The notes beneath the pieces were generated by a model that saw only the letters and a list, made by a program, of their open reading frames with translations, made no database searches and was not told the DNA's origin. Positions 51,301 to 57,100 of a stretch of 64,000 nt of DNA are shown piece by piece. This DNA is from Phoronis australis (lineage: Eukaryota > Phoronida > Phoronidae), in NCBI GenBank assembly GCA_002633005.1, contig NMRA01000712.1, positions 1 to 64,000 of the forward strand, read 5' to 3'. A program made the translations under genes and the position numbers. Positions within the stretch are counted from its first letter, which is position 1. Every line of letters starts with the position of its first letter.

Positions 51301-51799
51301 TTTGCAAATCTTGCAATATCTTTACGGCAAAATGGTTGGTCTGGTCTGGTGTGGTACTTGTTGACTTTTGTTTCATGTCAAAGGTGCTTTTGATGCAATT
51401 GTTTTGTGTAGTTATATTCCTTTATTTCTCGCAAACTGAAACAATTGTGTCTTCATTTTGTCTATATGTAAGCTCCATCAGCCAATGGTCCTTTTTATCG
51501 TAAAATGCTTGTGCCTAGAATGAAGTGTTGTGTCGTGAATAATGTTACTCCTTCGGTAGTTTCAAGTGCGCCTTTCCAAGATGGGTGATAGCTGTGCCTG
51601 GCTCTGTGTCAGCGCTTTTCATTTCTGTTATCTCTGTGTTGTCATTTTTTGCATTAACTTTGTTTCGTCGGTGTGCGAGTTACCGTTCCAGATTTCTGCA
51701 GATTTGATAGTTGTCAAAATCATAGACGTCTGTCTGATTTCTTTTCAGCAAGCTGCTGCCTCACCAGCCAAAGGTGATGATGTGGGAACATCTGTGTAG
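12156..51799 (+). CDS. RRBP1: Kinectin / ribosome-binding protein 1 (p180) homologue, complete
   Basis: Type III ER membrane protein of the kinectin/p180 family, which anchors in rough ER and projects a long coiled coil that binds ribosomes, microtubules or kinesin. About 30 exons give about 1319 residues, close to vertebrate kinectin and p180. Order: hydrophobic signal-anchor (residues ~5-27); basic stretch KDKSKKKFKHKKGKG; acidic/Lys-Pro-rich region to ~220; conserved KTQKGDPLTILKKQLEEKEQ at ~256; heptad-rich coiled coil to ~1300; C-terminal DDVGTSV stop. Segments DLRQKNSVAMEALEKAEKA, VLCRLFPDVSVS and AWLSSFEKEA match the kinectin/p180 core. The p180 decapeptide repeats are absent. Start chosen at 12156: ACCATGG context, directly after a splice acceptor. 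Every exon after 29596 begins and ends in phase 0. The gene could equally be called KTN1; it probably represents the single pre-duplication gene. Confidence 0.93.
14294..14498 (+). CDS. RRBP1: RRBP1/KTN1-like coding exon 2
   Basis: Acceptor TTATTATCCTCAG, donor GTAGAT. Encodes acidic sequence (HKMVEYELEPEVIEPAEIHP) followed by KALKKLKKQQQPKPILMNRE. Part of the Lys/Pro-rich ribosome-receptor-like region. Enters phase 1, leaves phase 2. Confidence 0.9.
16087..16337 (+). CDS. RRBP1: RRBP1/KTN1-like coding exon 3
   Basis: Acceptor CCCTCTACAG, donor GTGAGT. Encodes PVRQVEESFHPAHMPKDEVE, a His/Glu/Lys-rich stretch, an Ala/Pro segment (TAPPPAPAAEG) and KKKKHRVDDPL. Basic, proline-containing cytosolic region before the coiled coil. 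Confidence 0.9.
16338..23075 (+). other. Intron 3 of RRBP1/KTN1-like gene (6.7 kb)
   Basis: Largest intron of the gene. It holds a fold-back-family copy at 20011-20170 and a CTCF-like motif near 18826-18841. Two overlapping ORFs near 18004-18346 have no recognisable family and no splice support. No decapeptide-repeat exon of the vertebrate p180 type was found. Confidence 0.6.
20011..20170. repeat. Copy of fold-back arm family (with 57546-58110)
   Basis: Blocks TACGGCAGAAGCTTTTCA, CTATAAGTACCTTT, ACACCTTTGGAGGC and ATCGATGT, then an ACAAATACTTCAG block, occur in the same order as in the left arm at 57546-57752 and the reversed right arm. A single-arm copy in intron 3. Confidence 0.75.
23076..23179 (+). 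CDS. RRBP1: RRBP1/KTN1-like coding exon 4
   Basis: Acceptor TTATTGTAG, donor GTAGGT. Encodes LMSAVKSAPFNEAELQSMID then ILLDRQGSSSQWMK, matching the conserved block just before the coiled coil in kinectin and p180. Enters phase 1, leaves phase 0. Confidence 0.92.
24011..24148. repeat. 20-bp tandem repeat with alternating variants, about seven copies
   Basis: Units of the form TCACGTAGTGATCCTACCCC alternate CGTAATG and CGTAGTG versions, making a 40-bp higher-order period. One unit has lost a C. The array ends 40 bp upstream of exon 5 of the kinectin-like gene, close to its acceptor. Confidence 0.93.
24188..24260 (+). CDS. RRBP1: RRBP1/KTN1-like coding exon 5
   Basis: Acceptor TTACCTTGCAG, donor GTATGT. 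Encodes KTQKGDPLTILKKQLEEKEQ then ALAD, the most strongly conserved family signature. Leaves phase 1. Confidence 0.95.
24953..25070. repeat. Dispersed repeat copy (family with 54398-54530)
   Basis: Blocks TGTTCTTCTCAAGC, GGGAACAAGATGAG and CAAAAGTTGTCATTTTTGAC occur in the same order as at 54398-54530. Intron 5 of the kinectin-like gene. Confidence 0.6.
25888..25930. repeat. tRNA-like inverted repeat (two facing B boxes)
   Basis: 25888-25905 and 25913-25930 are perfect 18-bp reverse complements (GTCCTGGGTTCGAGTCCC) around a 7-nt loop. Each strand carries a pol III B-box/T-arm sequence GGTTCGAGTCC. Imperfect complementarity continues about 25-30 nt outward on both sides. Not a complete tRNA; probably a rearranged tRNA-derived SINE. 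Confidence 0.8.
26167..26473 (+). CDS. RRBP1: RRBP1/KTN1-like coding exon 6
   Basis: Acceptor TTTCCACCAG, donor GTAAGT. Encodes QQQVASANNRLKELRQELTA, EIQALQVRMKSTHEQHVAEV and a Gly-rich break (TPSGGGQYDGGQGA) before RLTEENRHYQETM. Coiled coil with a flexible interruption. Confidence 0.93.
26512..26650. mobile_element. Short fold-back element
   Basis: Left GGACCTGGGTC and right GACCCAGGCC are inverted. The right end read in reverse matches the termini of the 50186-50565 element and the sequence at 2385-2435. Non-autonomous, directly after exon 6 of the kinectin-like gene. Confidence 0.5.
27709..27874 (+). CDS. RRBP1: RRBP1/KTN1-like coding exon 7
   Basis: Acceptor TTCTCCTCAG, donor GTACAT. 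Encodes VAQQEVNSLKSQLQIIQTEM then SARKAAEQKSAMKDDQVKRL. Coiled coil. Enters phase 2, leaves phase 0. Confidence 0.92.
28387..28548 (+). CDS. RRBP1: RRBP1/KTN1-like coding exon 8
   Basis: Acceptor CCTGTTTTAG. Encodes EELTKQLHQYEHRANTLSKE then QQLENECANMRNRLNNVEAS. The 3' end is uncertain: donors GTAGTG (exon ends 28548, 162 nt) and GTTAAG (ends 28542, 156 nt) are both weak and both phase 0. Confidence 0.85.
28965..29218 (+). CDS. RRBP1: RRBP1/KTN1-like coding exon 9
   Basis: Encodes KRPSMLRQDTEKALGDLQTQ then EITSLRQDNQRLAGELKVMQ and an Ala/Pro linker (RPVAAPAPAAVNGD). Acceptor most likely CCTATCCTGTTAAG at 28964; CGACAG at 28988 is an in-frame alternative with a poor pyrimidine tract. Donor GTACGT, leaves phase 2. 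Confidence 0.85.
29485..29596 (+). CDS. RRBP1: RRBP1/KTN1-like coding exon 10
   Basis: Acceptor TTTTGTGAAG, donor GTAAGA. Encodes LTDSQKEVEQLKLEVQTKAT then ELNKLGEDLAAQTKKNN. Coiled coil. Last exon before the all-phase-0 series. Confidence 0.92.
30809..30872. repeat. GT/GC-rich microsatellite
   Basis: Imperfect alternating purine-pyrimidine run of TG and CG dinucleotides, potentially Z-DNA forming, 38 bp upstream of exon 11 of the kinectin-like gene. Confidence 0.9.
30910..31065 (+). CDS. RRBP1: RRBP1/KTN1-like coding exon 11 (156 nt)
   Basis: Acceptor CTCATACAG, donor GTAAGC. Encodes ELRQKNSKVMEALTMSEKSA then HAKNAEIEQIKHDLDCLKNL. Its first half resembles exon 17 (DLRQKNSVAMEALEKAEKA), which suggests an internal duplication. 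Phase 0-0. Confidence 0.92.
31713..32177 (+). CDS. RRBP1: RRBP1/KTN1-like coding exon 12 (465 nt)
   Basis: Acceptor GATCTTTGGTAG, donor GTAAGC. The longest exon, 155 codons of continuous coiled coil: ELVQQVSTLSSQQSSTEELD, GELTKVQAERDSKSSELSKA, EVESVRQTLNNKVKDLQSEM, and ends EEL..AEMEALKKDNA. One codon short of three 156-nt units. Phase 0-0. Confidence 0.93.
32549..32704 (+). CDS. RRBP1: RRBP1/KTN1-like coding exon 13 (156 nt)
   Basis: Acceptor ACGTTGGTCAG, donor GTGAGC. Encodes ELQEERRKLSESAAQNKELS then VLAARLADVDNLKQELESQY. Coiled coil, phase 0-0. Confidence 0.92.
32904..33562. repeat. 329-bp direct duplication either side of a single N (probable assembly artefact)
   Basis: 32904-33232 and 33234-33562 are nearly identical, separated only by N at 33233. 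I see two substitutions near the start (CTATGTC/CTACGTC and CTGATATG/CTGGTATG). This pattern is expected when overlapping contigs or two haplotypes are joined without merging. Intronic, so it does not affect the protein model. Confidence 0.93.
33823..33978 (+). CDS. RRBP1: RRBP1/KTN1-like coding exon 14 (156 nt)
   Basis: Acceptor GGGATATTTTAG, donor GTAAGA. Encodes ALEEQYVQARRSLSESEGSL then LETRDKELQSVKEQLDQGTK. Coiled coil, phase 0-0. Confidence 0.92.
34377..34490. repeat. Dispersed repeat copy (pair with 2700-2800)
   Basis: Diverged copy of the sequence at 2700-2800 (blocks GATTTCGCATGATTTTTAA and GGGGCCAATATTCAGCCC). Lies in intron 14 of the kinectin-like gene. Confidence 0.5.
35162..35266 (+). 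CDS. RRBP1: RRBP1/KTN1-like coding exon 15
   Basis: Acceptor TCTCTGACACCAG, donor GTAAGC. Encodes ESTDFVSKFRSELDSKLTEI then LWLSGELETQKRINI. Phase 0-0, 35 codons. Confidence 0.9.
36181..36315 (+). CDS. RRBP1: RRBP1/KTN1-like coding exon 16
   Basis: Acceptor TGTTCATTTAG, donor GTAAGA. Encodes DLRNQLSNREHGRIDVVQLW then KELNQRQARIDLLGAQLADE. The LW..L pattern resembles the kinectin segment just before the LREKN core. Phase 0-0. Confidence 0.9.
36844..37015. repeat. Diverged tandem duplication in intron 16
   Basis: A block around 36844-36903 recurs about 106 bp later around 36950-37013. Both contain GATCAT..ATCTGGAGA[T/C]GACTTGA followed by GCTGC/GCTTCAC. Non-coding. Confidence 0.6.
37634..37699 (+). 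CDS. RRBP1: RRBP1/KTN1-like coding exon 17 (conserved core)
   Basis: Acceptor ATGGTTTTGTAG, donor GTATGA. Encodes DLRQKNSVAMEALEKAEKAV KK, matching the LREKNWxAMEAL core present in both kinectin and p180. Phase 0-0, 22 codons. Confidence 0.93.
38541..38705. mobile_element. MITE-like element copy 1 with short TIRs
   Basis: Ends TGACCTATCGCAGG and (reverse complement of the right end) TGACCTATCACCAGG, about 14-bp terminal inverted repeats. About 165 bp long and closely similar to 39000-39167. Its right edge is only 23 bp from exon 18, so the element may supply branch-point sequence. No transposase ORF. Confidence 0.75.
38729..38809 (+). CDS. RRBP1: RRBP1/KTN1-like coding exon 18
   Basis: Acceptor TTGCTGTTGCAG, donor GTGTGT. 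Encodes DSTTDDTMYTQVLCRLFPDV SVSADSK. The LFPDVSVS motif matches the kinectin segment LFPKVSV that follows the LREKN core. Phase 0-0. Confidence 0.92.
39000..39167. mobile_element. MITE-like element copy 2
   Basis: Second copy of the element at 38541-38705, same orientation: starts TGACCTATCGCAAG and ends CCTGGCGACAGGTTA. The two copies flank exon 18 at a start-to-start spacing of 459 bp. Confidence 0.75.
39338..39352 (-). promoter_or_regulatory. Strong CTCF-like motif
   Basis: Minus strand reads CCACTAGGTGGCGCC, fitting the bilaterian CTCF core consensus. Intronic (intron 18). Binding is inferred from motif only. Confidence 0.5.
39896..39961 (+). CDS. RRBP1: RRBP1/KTN1-like coding exon 19
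   Basis: Acceptor TTGTTCATTGCAG, donor GTGAGT. Encodes SPAWLSSFEKEASDYLKQLH TK, matching the kinectin EWLHGFEKKA segment. Phase 0-0, 22 codons. Confidence 0.92.
40220..40279 (+). CDS. RRBP1: RRBP1/KTN1-like coding exon 20
   Basis: Acceptor TCTACTCTTGCAG, donor GTAGGC. Encodes GSDTQQQESIEHYKAVLATT, leading into TE(D/G)ML of the next exon as in family members (YKSVLAETEG). Phase 0-0. Confidence 0.9.
40782..40934 (+). CDS. RRBP1: RRBP1/KTN1-like coding exon 21
   Basis: Acceptor GTGTTGGTTACAG, donor GTAAGT. Encodes EDMLNKLQSSVESEEKKWQA then RLQDAENEHSRTRAELNSAR. The LQ.SVE.EE..W pattern is conserved in kinectin and p180. Phase 0-0. Confidence 0.93.
41726..41791 (+). CDS. RRBP1: RRBP1/KTN1-like coding exon 22
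   Basis: Acceptor CGTTTCCCCCTTGATAG, donor GTAACT. Encodes DLSSVNFAYRCVEKSLSTIS EE. Phase 0-0, 22 codons. Less coiled-coil-like; may be alternatively used. Confidence 0.8.
43080..43124 (+). CDS. RRBP1: RRBP1/KTN1-like coding exon 23 (15 codons, tentative)
   Basis: Acceptor ATTTCTATGCAG, donor GTGGGA. Encodes IPLTQLKRCSDLVFK in frame and phase 0-0. Short, not obviously conserved, weaker donor; could be a cassette exon or a chance match. Confidence 0.55.
44077..44160 (+). CDS. RRBP1: RRBP1/KTN1-like coding exon 24
   Basis: Acceptor TTGTGTTCCAG, donor GTATGA. Encodes MEDRIKDLEQRLQNVEKEKQ DAELLLQK, a clean heptad coiled coil. Phase 0-0. Confidence 0.92.
44714..44809 (+). CDS. RRBP1: RRBP1/KTN1-like coding exon 25
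   Basis: Acceptor TTCATTCTAG, donor GTAAGT. Encodes QLDEVKSLAESQQKSSDETI then HKLRAELVQKSK. Coiled coil. Phase 0-0, 32 codons. Confidence 0.92.
45581..45643 (+). CDS. RRBP1: RRBP1/KTN1-like coding exon 26 (tentative)
   Basis: Acceptor CTTTACACCTAG, donor GTAATG. Encodes EFYQLSNMTQHGWDIVQPEL E. Phase 0-0, 21 codons. Not heptad-like; a candidate alternatively spliced exon. Confidence 0.65.
46492..46524 (+). CDS. RRBP1: RRBP1/KTN1-like coding exon 27 (11 codons)
   Basis: Acceptor TTGCTCTTTTTAAG, donor GTATGT. Encodes ESSSTATQVEE, which aligns with the SSETEEASQL-type segment before the last coiled coil of p180. Phase 0-0, 33 nt. Confidence 0.75.
48287..48303 (+). promoter_or_regulatory. CTCF-like motif
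   Basis: TTCACTAGGTGGCGCTA matches the CTCF core. A weaker copy (GGTCACTAGGTGGTGT, minus strand) lies at 48450-48465 in inverted orientation, so the pair could instead be the ends of a repeat. Confidence 0.4.
48616..48693 (+). CDS. RRBP1: RRBP1/KTN1-like coding exon 28
   Basis: Acceptor TTATTCATTACAG, donor GTAAGT. Encodes LNSKLNEREKLLQNEMAKTR QLTYKL, the last coiled-coil segment. Phase 0-0, 26 codons. Confidence 0.9.
49526..49740. mobile_element. Fold-back element with 77-nt arms
   Basis: 49526-49602 and the reverse complement of 49664-49740 align without gaps at roughly 85% identity (TTGGTTAATTTTCTAAGTGT shared exactly). Spacer 61 nt. Similarity extends weakly into both flanks. No ORF; MITE-like or fold-back transposon. 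In intron 28. Confidence 0.85.
49832..49837 (+). CDS. RRBP1: Candidate 6-nt microexon (Arg-Met) of RRBP1/KTN1-like gene
   Basis: A strong acceptor (CTCATTGCACTTTTAACAG) is followed by AGAATG and at once by consensus donor GTAAGT. The six nucleotides keep phase 0, as do all neighbouring exons. Predicted from splice signals only. Confidence 0.4.
50186..50565. mobile_element. Fold-back element with ~40-bp terminal inverted repeats
   Basis: Left end has TCTAATCTTTGAACTTAACA; the right end, reversed, has TCTAATCTTTGTACTTGAAA, both preceded by a GGCC..GGG/CCTAGG block. Related termini occur at 2385-2435 and at both ends of 26512-26650. Non-coding, intron 28/29 region. Confidence 0.65.
51749..51799 (+). 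CDS. RRBP1: RRBP1/KTN1-like last coding exon with stop
   Basis: Acceptor CTGATTTCTTTTCAG. Encodes QAAASPAKGDDVGTSV then TAG at 51797-51799. The C-terminal GTSV matches the end of vertebrate p180 as I recall it and has the form of a class I PDZ ligand. Confidence 0.9.
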   Translation, partial: QAAASPAKGDDVGTSV

Positions 51800-54121
51800 C
51801 CCAAGGCATCGATTCCGATCCATCTAATTCACCACAAACAAGAAGGACAAACATTCCTCATTAAGGAAAGCACATTGTCACCACATCAGTTTGCTTTAGC
51901 TAGTTTTCTTATTAGTTTCAGTTAAGAACTATCAAAAGGTTAAGACCAACCCTGTTTGCTTTAGATTTAAACATTCAATTTGGCTATGCTTAGGAACGGT
52001 CATGTAGCGACTATTCAGAAGGAAATTTTAAAACCTTAATTAAGACATTAAAATGTTGCCGACTTGGAATCCCACTTGATTTACGTTGACTAGAGACATT
52101 TAACTACACCTTTGATTTCAAAATCAAATTCATTTTTCAACAATTGATCCGTAAAGATAGAGTTTATGAGGCTCTCTTATGCAGTAATGCAGTCATAAAT
52201 GAGTTTTCCTTTCAAGCATTTGTTTCATTGATTGATATGTAGGGTTAATGAACTAGTCTATATGCTTTCACCAGTTGACTGTTTTTCACAAAGTGCCATT
52301 TGATGCAATGCTTGAAATGTCTCGTTATGTTGGATTTTTTTCATACTAGAGTGTTTGCAAACTGCAGGGCCTTGTGTAGTGTAGAAGACAGTTCTTAAAA
52401 AAAACCATCGTGGACGCAACAGATTTAACTGTTGGAGAAATTGTCGTTTTGCCAAGCACAGTTTCAATACTTTGAAAATCCAGTACATCTTGCAACTTTT
52501 GTTTATTTGTTTTTTGTTCAATGCACAGCTTTACGCAATGCCTTTGTGTATACTGGGCTGAAACCGTGAACGTATTATTCGAAGAAATTGTTATGTCCCA
52601 TGTTCCTTCTATTGAGGCAGCCTTCCTTGAATCACAACTGGAAGGCATGTCTCCTAAGTGTCAACAAGAATTAGGTGCAATACAAGAGATTGTGTGATTT
52701 GCTATTAGGTTTTTCTCGTCAGAAATTTCTACGATTTATTATTTTTTGAAAATTGACATCGAGCCAGTGGTCTGTAAGTTTTTAACAGAGAATCGACTTG
52801 TGAAGTTGTTTGTGTTGCTTAACAAGAGTTTGTGGTCGTATTGTTTGAGAATGCTTAGTTGATGGTTACTGTTGTAATCTTGGTGGTGGTGAGAGTGATT
52901 CTGTGGTCAACTTGGAAAGATTTTAAAAGCGATGCATCGTGTATGCTTTAGGTTACATGTCAGAGTTGCTATATACCTGACTGATGGAAGATCAAACTTA
53001 GATGTGCTTGTGTTCTGCATTTAAACTGCTCGCGCCATGTGACGAGTGTTTCACAGACGATTATACGGACAGGAAATGTAGCAAGAGTTGTTTCCGCTTT
53101 GAAACCACTTGTTAGGAATGTCATGAACTTGTCTGAAAGTTATATCTATAAAGTGCTTCTGTAAAATGGTTTGTTGTTTTATTCTGTGCTCCATGATTTA
53201 CAAGCTTTTAATGTTGGACTCTCATGTCGTCAGATTCGTTAACTTCGTATGTCTGGATGGATGAATGTTGTCTGTGATGGACACAATTCTGAAATGCTTC
53301 TGATAACGCTAGAGATTGATGCTTTTGATAAATAACTGGAGACACCAATCCTGCGCAAGCTAACACGAAACCTGTACTGCAAATTGGAGCTTGCACATGG
53401 GCCAAACTTACTCCATATCCACCGAGACCCAGATTGTTGCATGTTTCTTTTGAGGTCCATTGGCACAAACAATTTTATCATTTGTTCACAAGTTGATCTC
53501 TGCAAACTGAATTTTTGTGCAGTCTGATTTTGTGTGATGGAAACGACATTTTTGAGAAGGCAAAACATTGAAGGGGAATTCCAAAGCCTGTTGAAACTAG
53601 TGTATGGAAATAATTGTTGGCTAAAGATGAATGAGAATCACAACCCATCAGCCTATGTTGAGGATGCACCAGATAATTATCATCAGACAAAAAGAAAGGA
53701 AAATCTTACCATTTGGCTGTACAAGGAAATTATTTCAACTTCTCCATAGGTGGCAGTTCACGGTGAGAACAAAGGACTGCTTACTGTACCAGGAAGGTAT
53801 GTGATTAGCATTGTTTCATGGACGTTTCTCTGAACTCTCCCTTCATTTTTCACAACAGAAAAGTTAAATATTTAAAAACCTTTATTTTAATAAAGTGGCA
53901 CTTCTCAAACACATAATTCCTGCATCAATGAACTTTTCCAACTAAATTAAATCATCACCATTTGCAGATCTAGTCCATGACAGTTTTACAAAACATCCTC
54001 AATGCTACATTGGGTCGTGAAAGGCCCACAACACATTGTGGAGTCTTGCTTCGTGGCTTTACTCCGGATCACTGTGTAAAGTCAATGGCTCGGCTAACAA
54101 CAGTCATGATCAAACCCTGGG
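51800..54121. other. Convergent 3' region of RRBP1/KTN1-like gene and POLR2I
   Basis: About 2.3 kb between the two stop codons, with no recognised gene. It probably holds a long 3' UTR for the plus-strand gene and a short one (about 240 nt) for POLR2I. AT-rich; ORFs here overlap each other in opposite frames and resemble nothing known to me. Confidence 0.6.
53881..53894. terminator. Overlapping poly(A) signals on both strands
   Basis: TTTATT at 53881-53886 (AATAAA on the minus strand) lies two bases from AATAAA at 53889-53894 on the plus strand. Distances are about 240 nt from the POLR2I stop and about 2.1 kb from the plus-strand stop. Inferred as the shared transcription end; a plus-strand TATAAA near 53150 is an alternative. 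Confidence 0.5.
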
Positions 54122-54184
54122 TTATTCAGTCCACCTGTGGGTACAGTTTGGCGATGTACACACGTAATATAGCCTCATGCCCTC
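54122..54184 (-). CDS. POLR2I: POLR2I coding exon 5 with stop
   Basis: Preceded by CAG at 54187-54185. Encodes [20 protein letters not shown] then TAA, the universally conserved RPB9 C-terminus. Confidence 0.96.
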   Translation of the reverse strand, partial: EGMRLYYVCTSPNCTHRWTE

Positions 54185-57100
54185 CTGAAACGAGAGCAGC
54201 AAAAGTTTTGAAACCACTAAAAACCGTGCTCAAAACACCCAACTTTCTTCACAGCCATGTTCTTCCACAGCAGTCTTATCTTTAGTTTGAGTTAACATTG
54301 GTCAAAAACTAAATCGCCAGTGACTGACATCTGCCTTGATGGCTGAAATTAACCTCTCCCCCCACAACCAAGCAAATGTATTTAATGGGTCTGTGCTCGA
54401 GCATTAATGACCTGTCGGTTCTTCTCAAGCTTACAAATCATTTCTGCTCTGAGTAAGGAACAAGATGAGACTGATTTCATTTAACAGTAAATGTCCTAAA
54501 TCAAAAGTTGATTTTTGGCAGGAGTAGGTGTATGGTCTTAAATGATGGGTAAACTGTTTTGTGGAGGAGCAACCAGCAGACAAAAACAGGTTGTACAGTA
54601 ATTTTTCAGTTGGTGCACACAACTTTCCCAATGTAAAGTAATTTTTCAGTTGGCGTGCACAACTTTTCCAGTGTACAGTAATTTTTCAGTTGGCGCACAC
54701 TTTTCCAATGTACAGTAATTTTTAAGTTGGTGCACACAACTTTTCCACAGAACACTTCCCTGCTACGGCGCAGTAAATCTTGCACCTGGTGGACATTGAT
54801 AAGTCCAAATATACACGGTGCAGTTCTAGTCTTTGCACTCGGCTCTCCAAGTAAGTCAGATTTCGTCTTGCTGAGATAAAATCTCGGCGAGGATAAAATC
54901 CCACTTTGCCAGGTAGTAACTGGTGGGCACCGGAAGAGCTTCAATGACTTTGGGCACCCGAGCGCCAAACATGCACTGTAAACTTTACGCCAGTCGTGAT
55001 AAAACGACGATATTGTTGCAAAAACACCACATACTTGATCACTGCTACCAAACTGATCCTAATGCATTCGAACACATCCTTAGTGTTGAAATATGACTAA
55101 ATGTTGACTCACCTCAGCTCTGTTTGTTTGTGACTGGAAAAACACTGCCTCTTTATGGTCACATTTTGGACATGGGTGGTCTTCTGTTCTTGGGAGGGTC
55201 GGGTCAGCAATCACATCTGCAACTATCTGTGTCAACTCGCTGCGAACAGAAATAAACCATTTTTAGTATTTTATTGCAGGCAGTCCATAAGGGAATCCCA
55301 TGTTTGCTTCAGCTATATCTGGGGGTGGGGAACCTCACCCCCGACAATAGTTGAGTTGAAGGAAATGGGTTATTTTTTGAGAACTGGGTAGGATTGAAAT
55401 CAAATGGGTGTGACTGCGGGGGTATGTTTTCGGTGTTTGAAGAGCAAATTTGTTGCGACACAACTCCATATAATGGCACTTGTTTCCCCCCTGACAAAAC
55501 GTGGATTCATCATCCCCTGGCCAGATTCCATTTTACAAATGTGTCCATTTTTTAAAGGAGGCAAATCTAAAATGGAAGACTTTTGGGGGTCTTCCTTTAA
55601 TAGTACGCATGCCTAAAATGACGTTACTTCTTATGTATTTTCTTAACCTTCTATGCTAACAATTCAATTTTAAATCATTCAATTTTATCTGGACACAATG
55701 GAGCTAAGTCCGATTGAGAAGTCGGTGCATTGTTAAGATTTTAAACAACCAGAGATTTGGGACAAATTCAAAAATTTTGTGGAACAAAAAGTTATCCACA
55801 ATTTATGGTAAAAATTCTTGGGCGTAGTATGGCCAAAACATGGACTTTCATTTTGTAAACGTTTCAATAATGTCAAAAAACTTAACTGCTCGTCGCAGTG
55901 TTAACTGTGCAGGAGTCGACAAAACATTTAACACAATGTTGAGTATTACCAGCAAAGTCATAAGTCCCAAACATTTAAAACTTGCAATTTTACCAAGTAT
56001 TGATGGAACAAATAGAAGTATTTTATCTCACCTCGTCAATTACAGACCTAAACACAAACTTCAGAAAGATAAGTAATACACAACCTGACTCCTGCTTGGT
56101 GTCACATCAAGATTTGGGACTGCAGCTTAAAACACGTTTTACAAACTTTGACTTTAATGATTGACTTACTCAACTTCATGAGTAATCTTGTTCACATAAA
56201 TACAAGGATTGTCCGCCTCCTGTTGGTAATCACAGTTGCGACACTGAAATACAAAAAGACAATAACAATCCAGGAAAAAAGCACAATGGTTGAAGACAAC
56301 ATCACTTAAAGAAAAAGCAAAAATGGAGTTCAACCTAATGAGCTGCAAGGTGCATTTGTAACCTGAAACTTAGAAAGACGAGTGGAGACTTCGAATGCTG
56401 GCGTTATTGACATTCCAACTGAAACTCATTTTTTTCAAGCTTTTCCCCATAATGAGCAAAAATAGGAGTAACTCGTGTGAATCTTAGTGATTTTATAAAA
56501 TTTTGACAAACTCAGTTAAATTACAATCACCAATTTGTGAATTGCAAACATGGGAAATGCTCAATTGATCTTCGATGTTTCATTAGTCATTTAATATTGA
56601 GAACTATCACAATTTCCTTGATGCGTCAAAGAAAAGATATTTCAGGCACCAGACATACAACAATGGCAATACAAACGAAATCAGTACCAAGACGGACACG
56701 AGTCGTGCATGGCCACTGGCATAGTTAAATCAACAGATCATTTACAAACTTAGCATCTTTTTTCTGCATCTTGGCTTTGCTGAACGATTGGAAAATAGCA
56801 AAATATTACAATTACATCAGAGTAAAGGTGCTAATTGCAATGCTTGAAGACTTGTTTGTTATTTGTATCGAGGGCTAATTAACAATACGGCCTTGGGATG
56901 GACTTTATGAAAACGAGACTGCAGTACAGCTGGGTCTGTTGGCTAATCCAATACCATTACAACAAATATAAGGGAATAATTTTAACAAACTGATGCCACG
57001 TGAAATCAATCTTTTGATGCAGTAGCACTTTATTCTTATTTTCATAAACAATTACAAGACTGCGCCAGAACCTTTTTGTGATGGTCAAAAGGTGGTACAT

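Noticed and set aside
54720-54970. Minus-strand 120-residue open frame near POLR2I exon 5 (containing [20 protein letters not shown])
   Set aside because: It reads into a non-coding tandem repeat, overlaps another open frame, has no known family and lies inside the last POLR2I intron.
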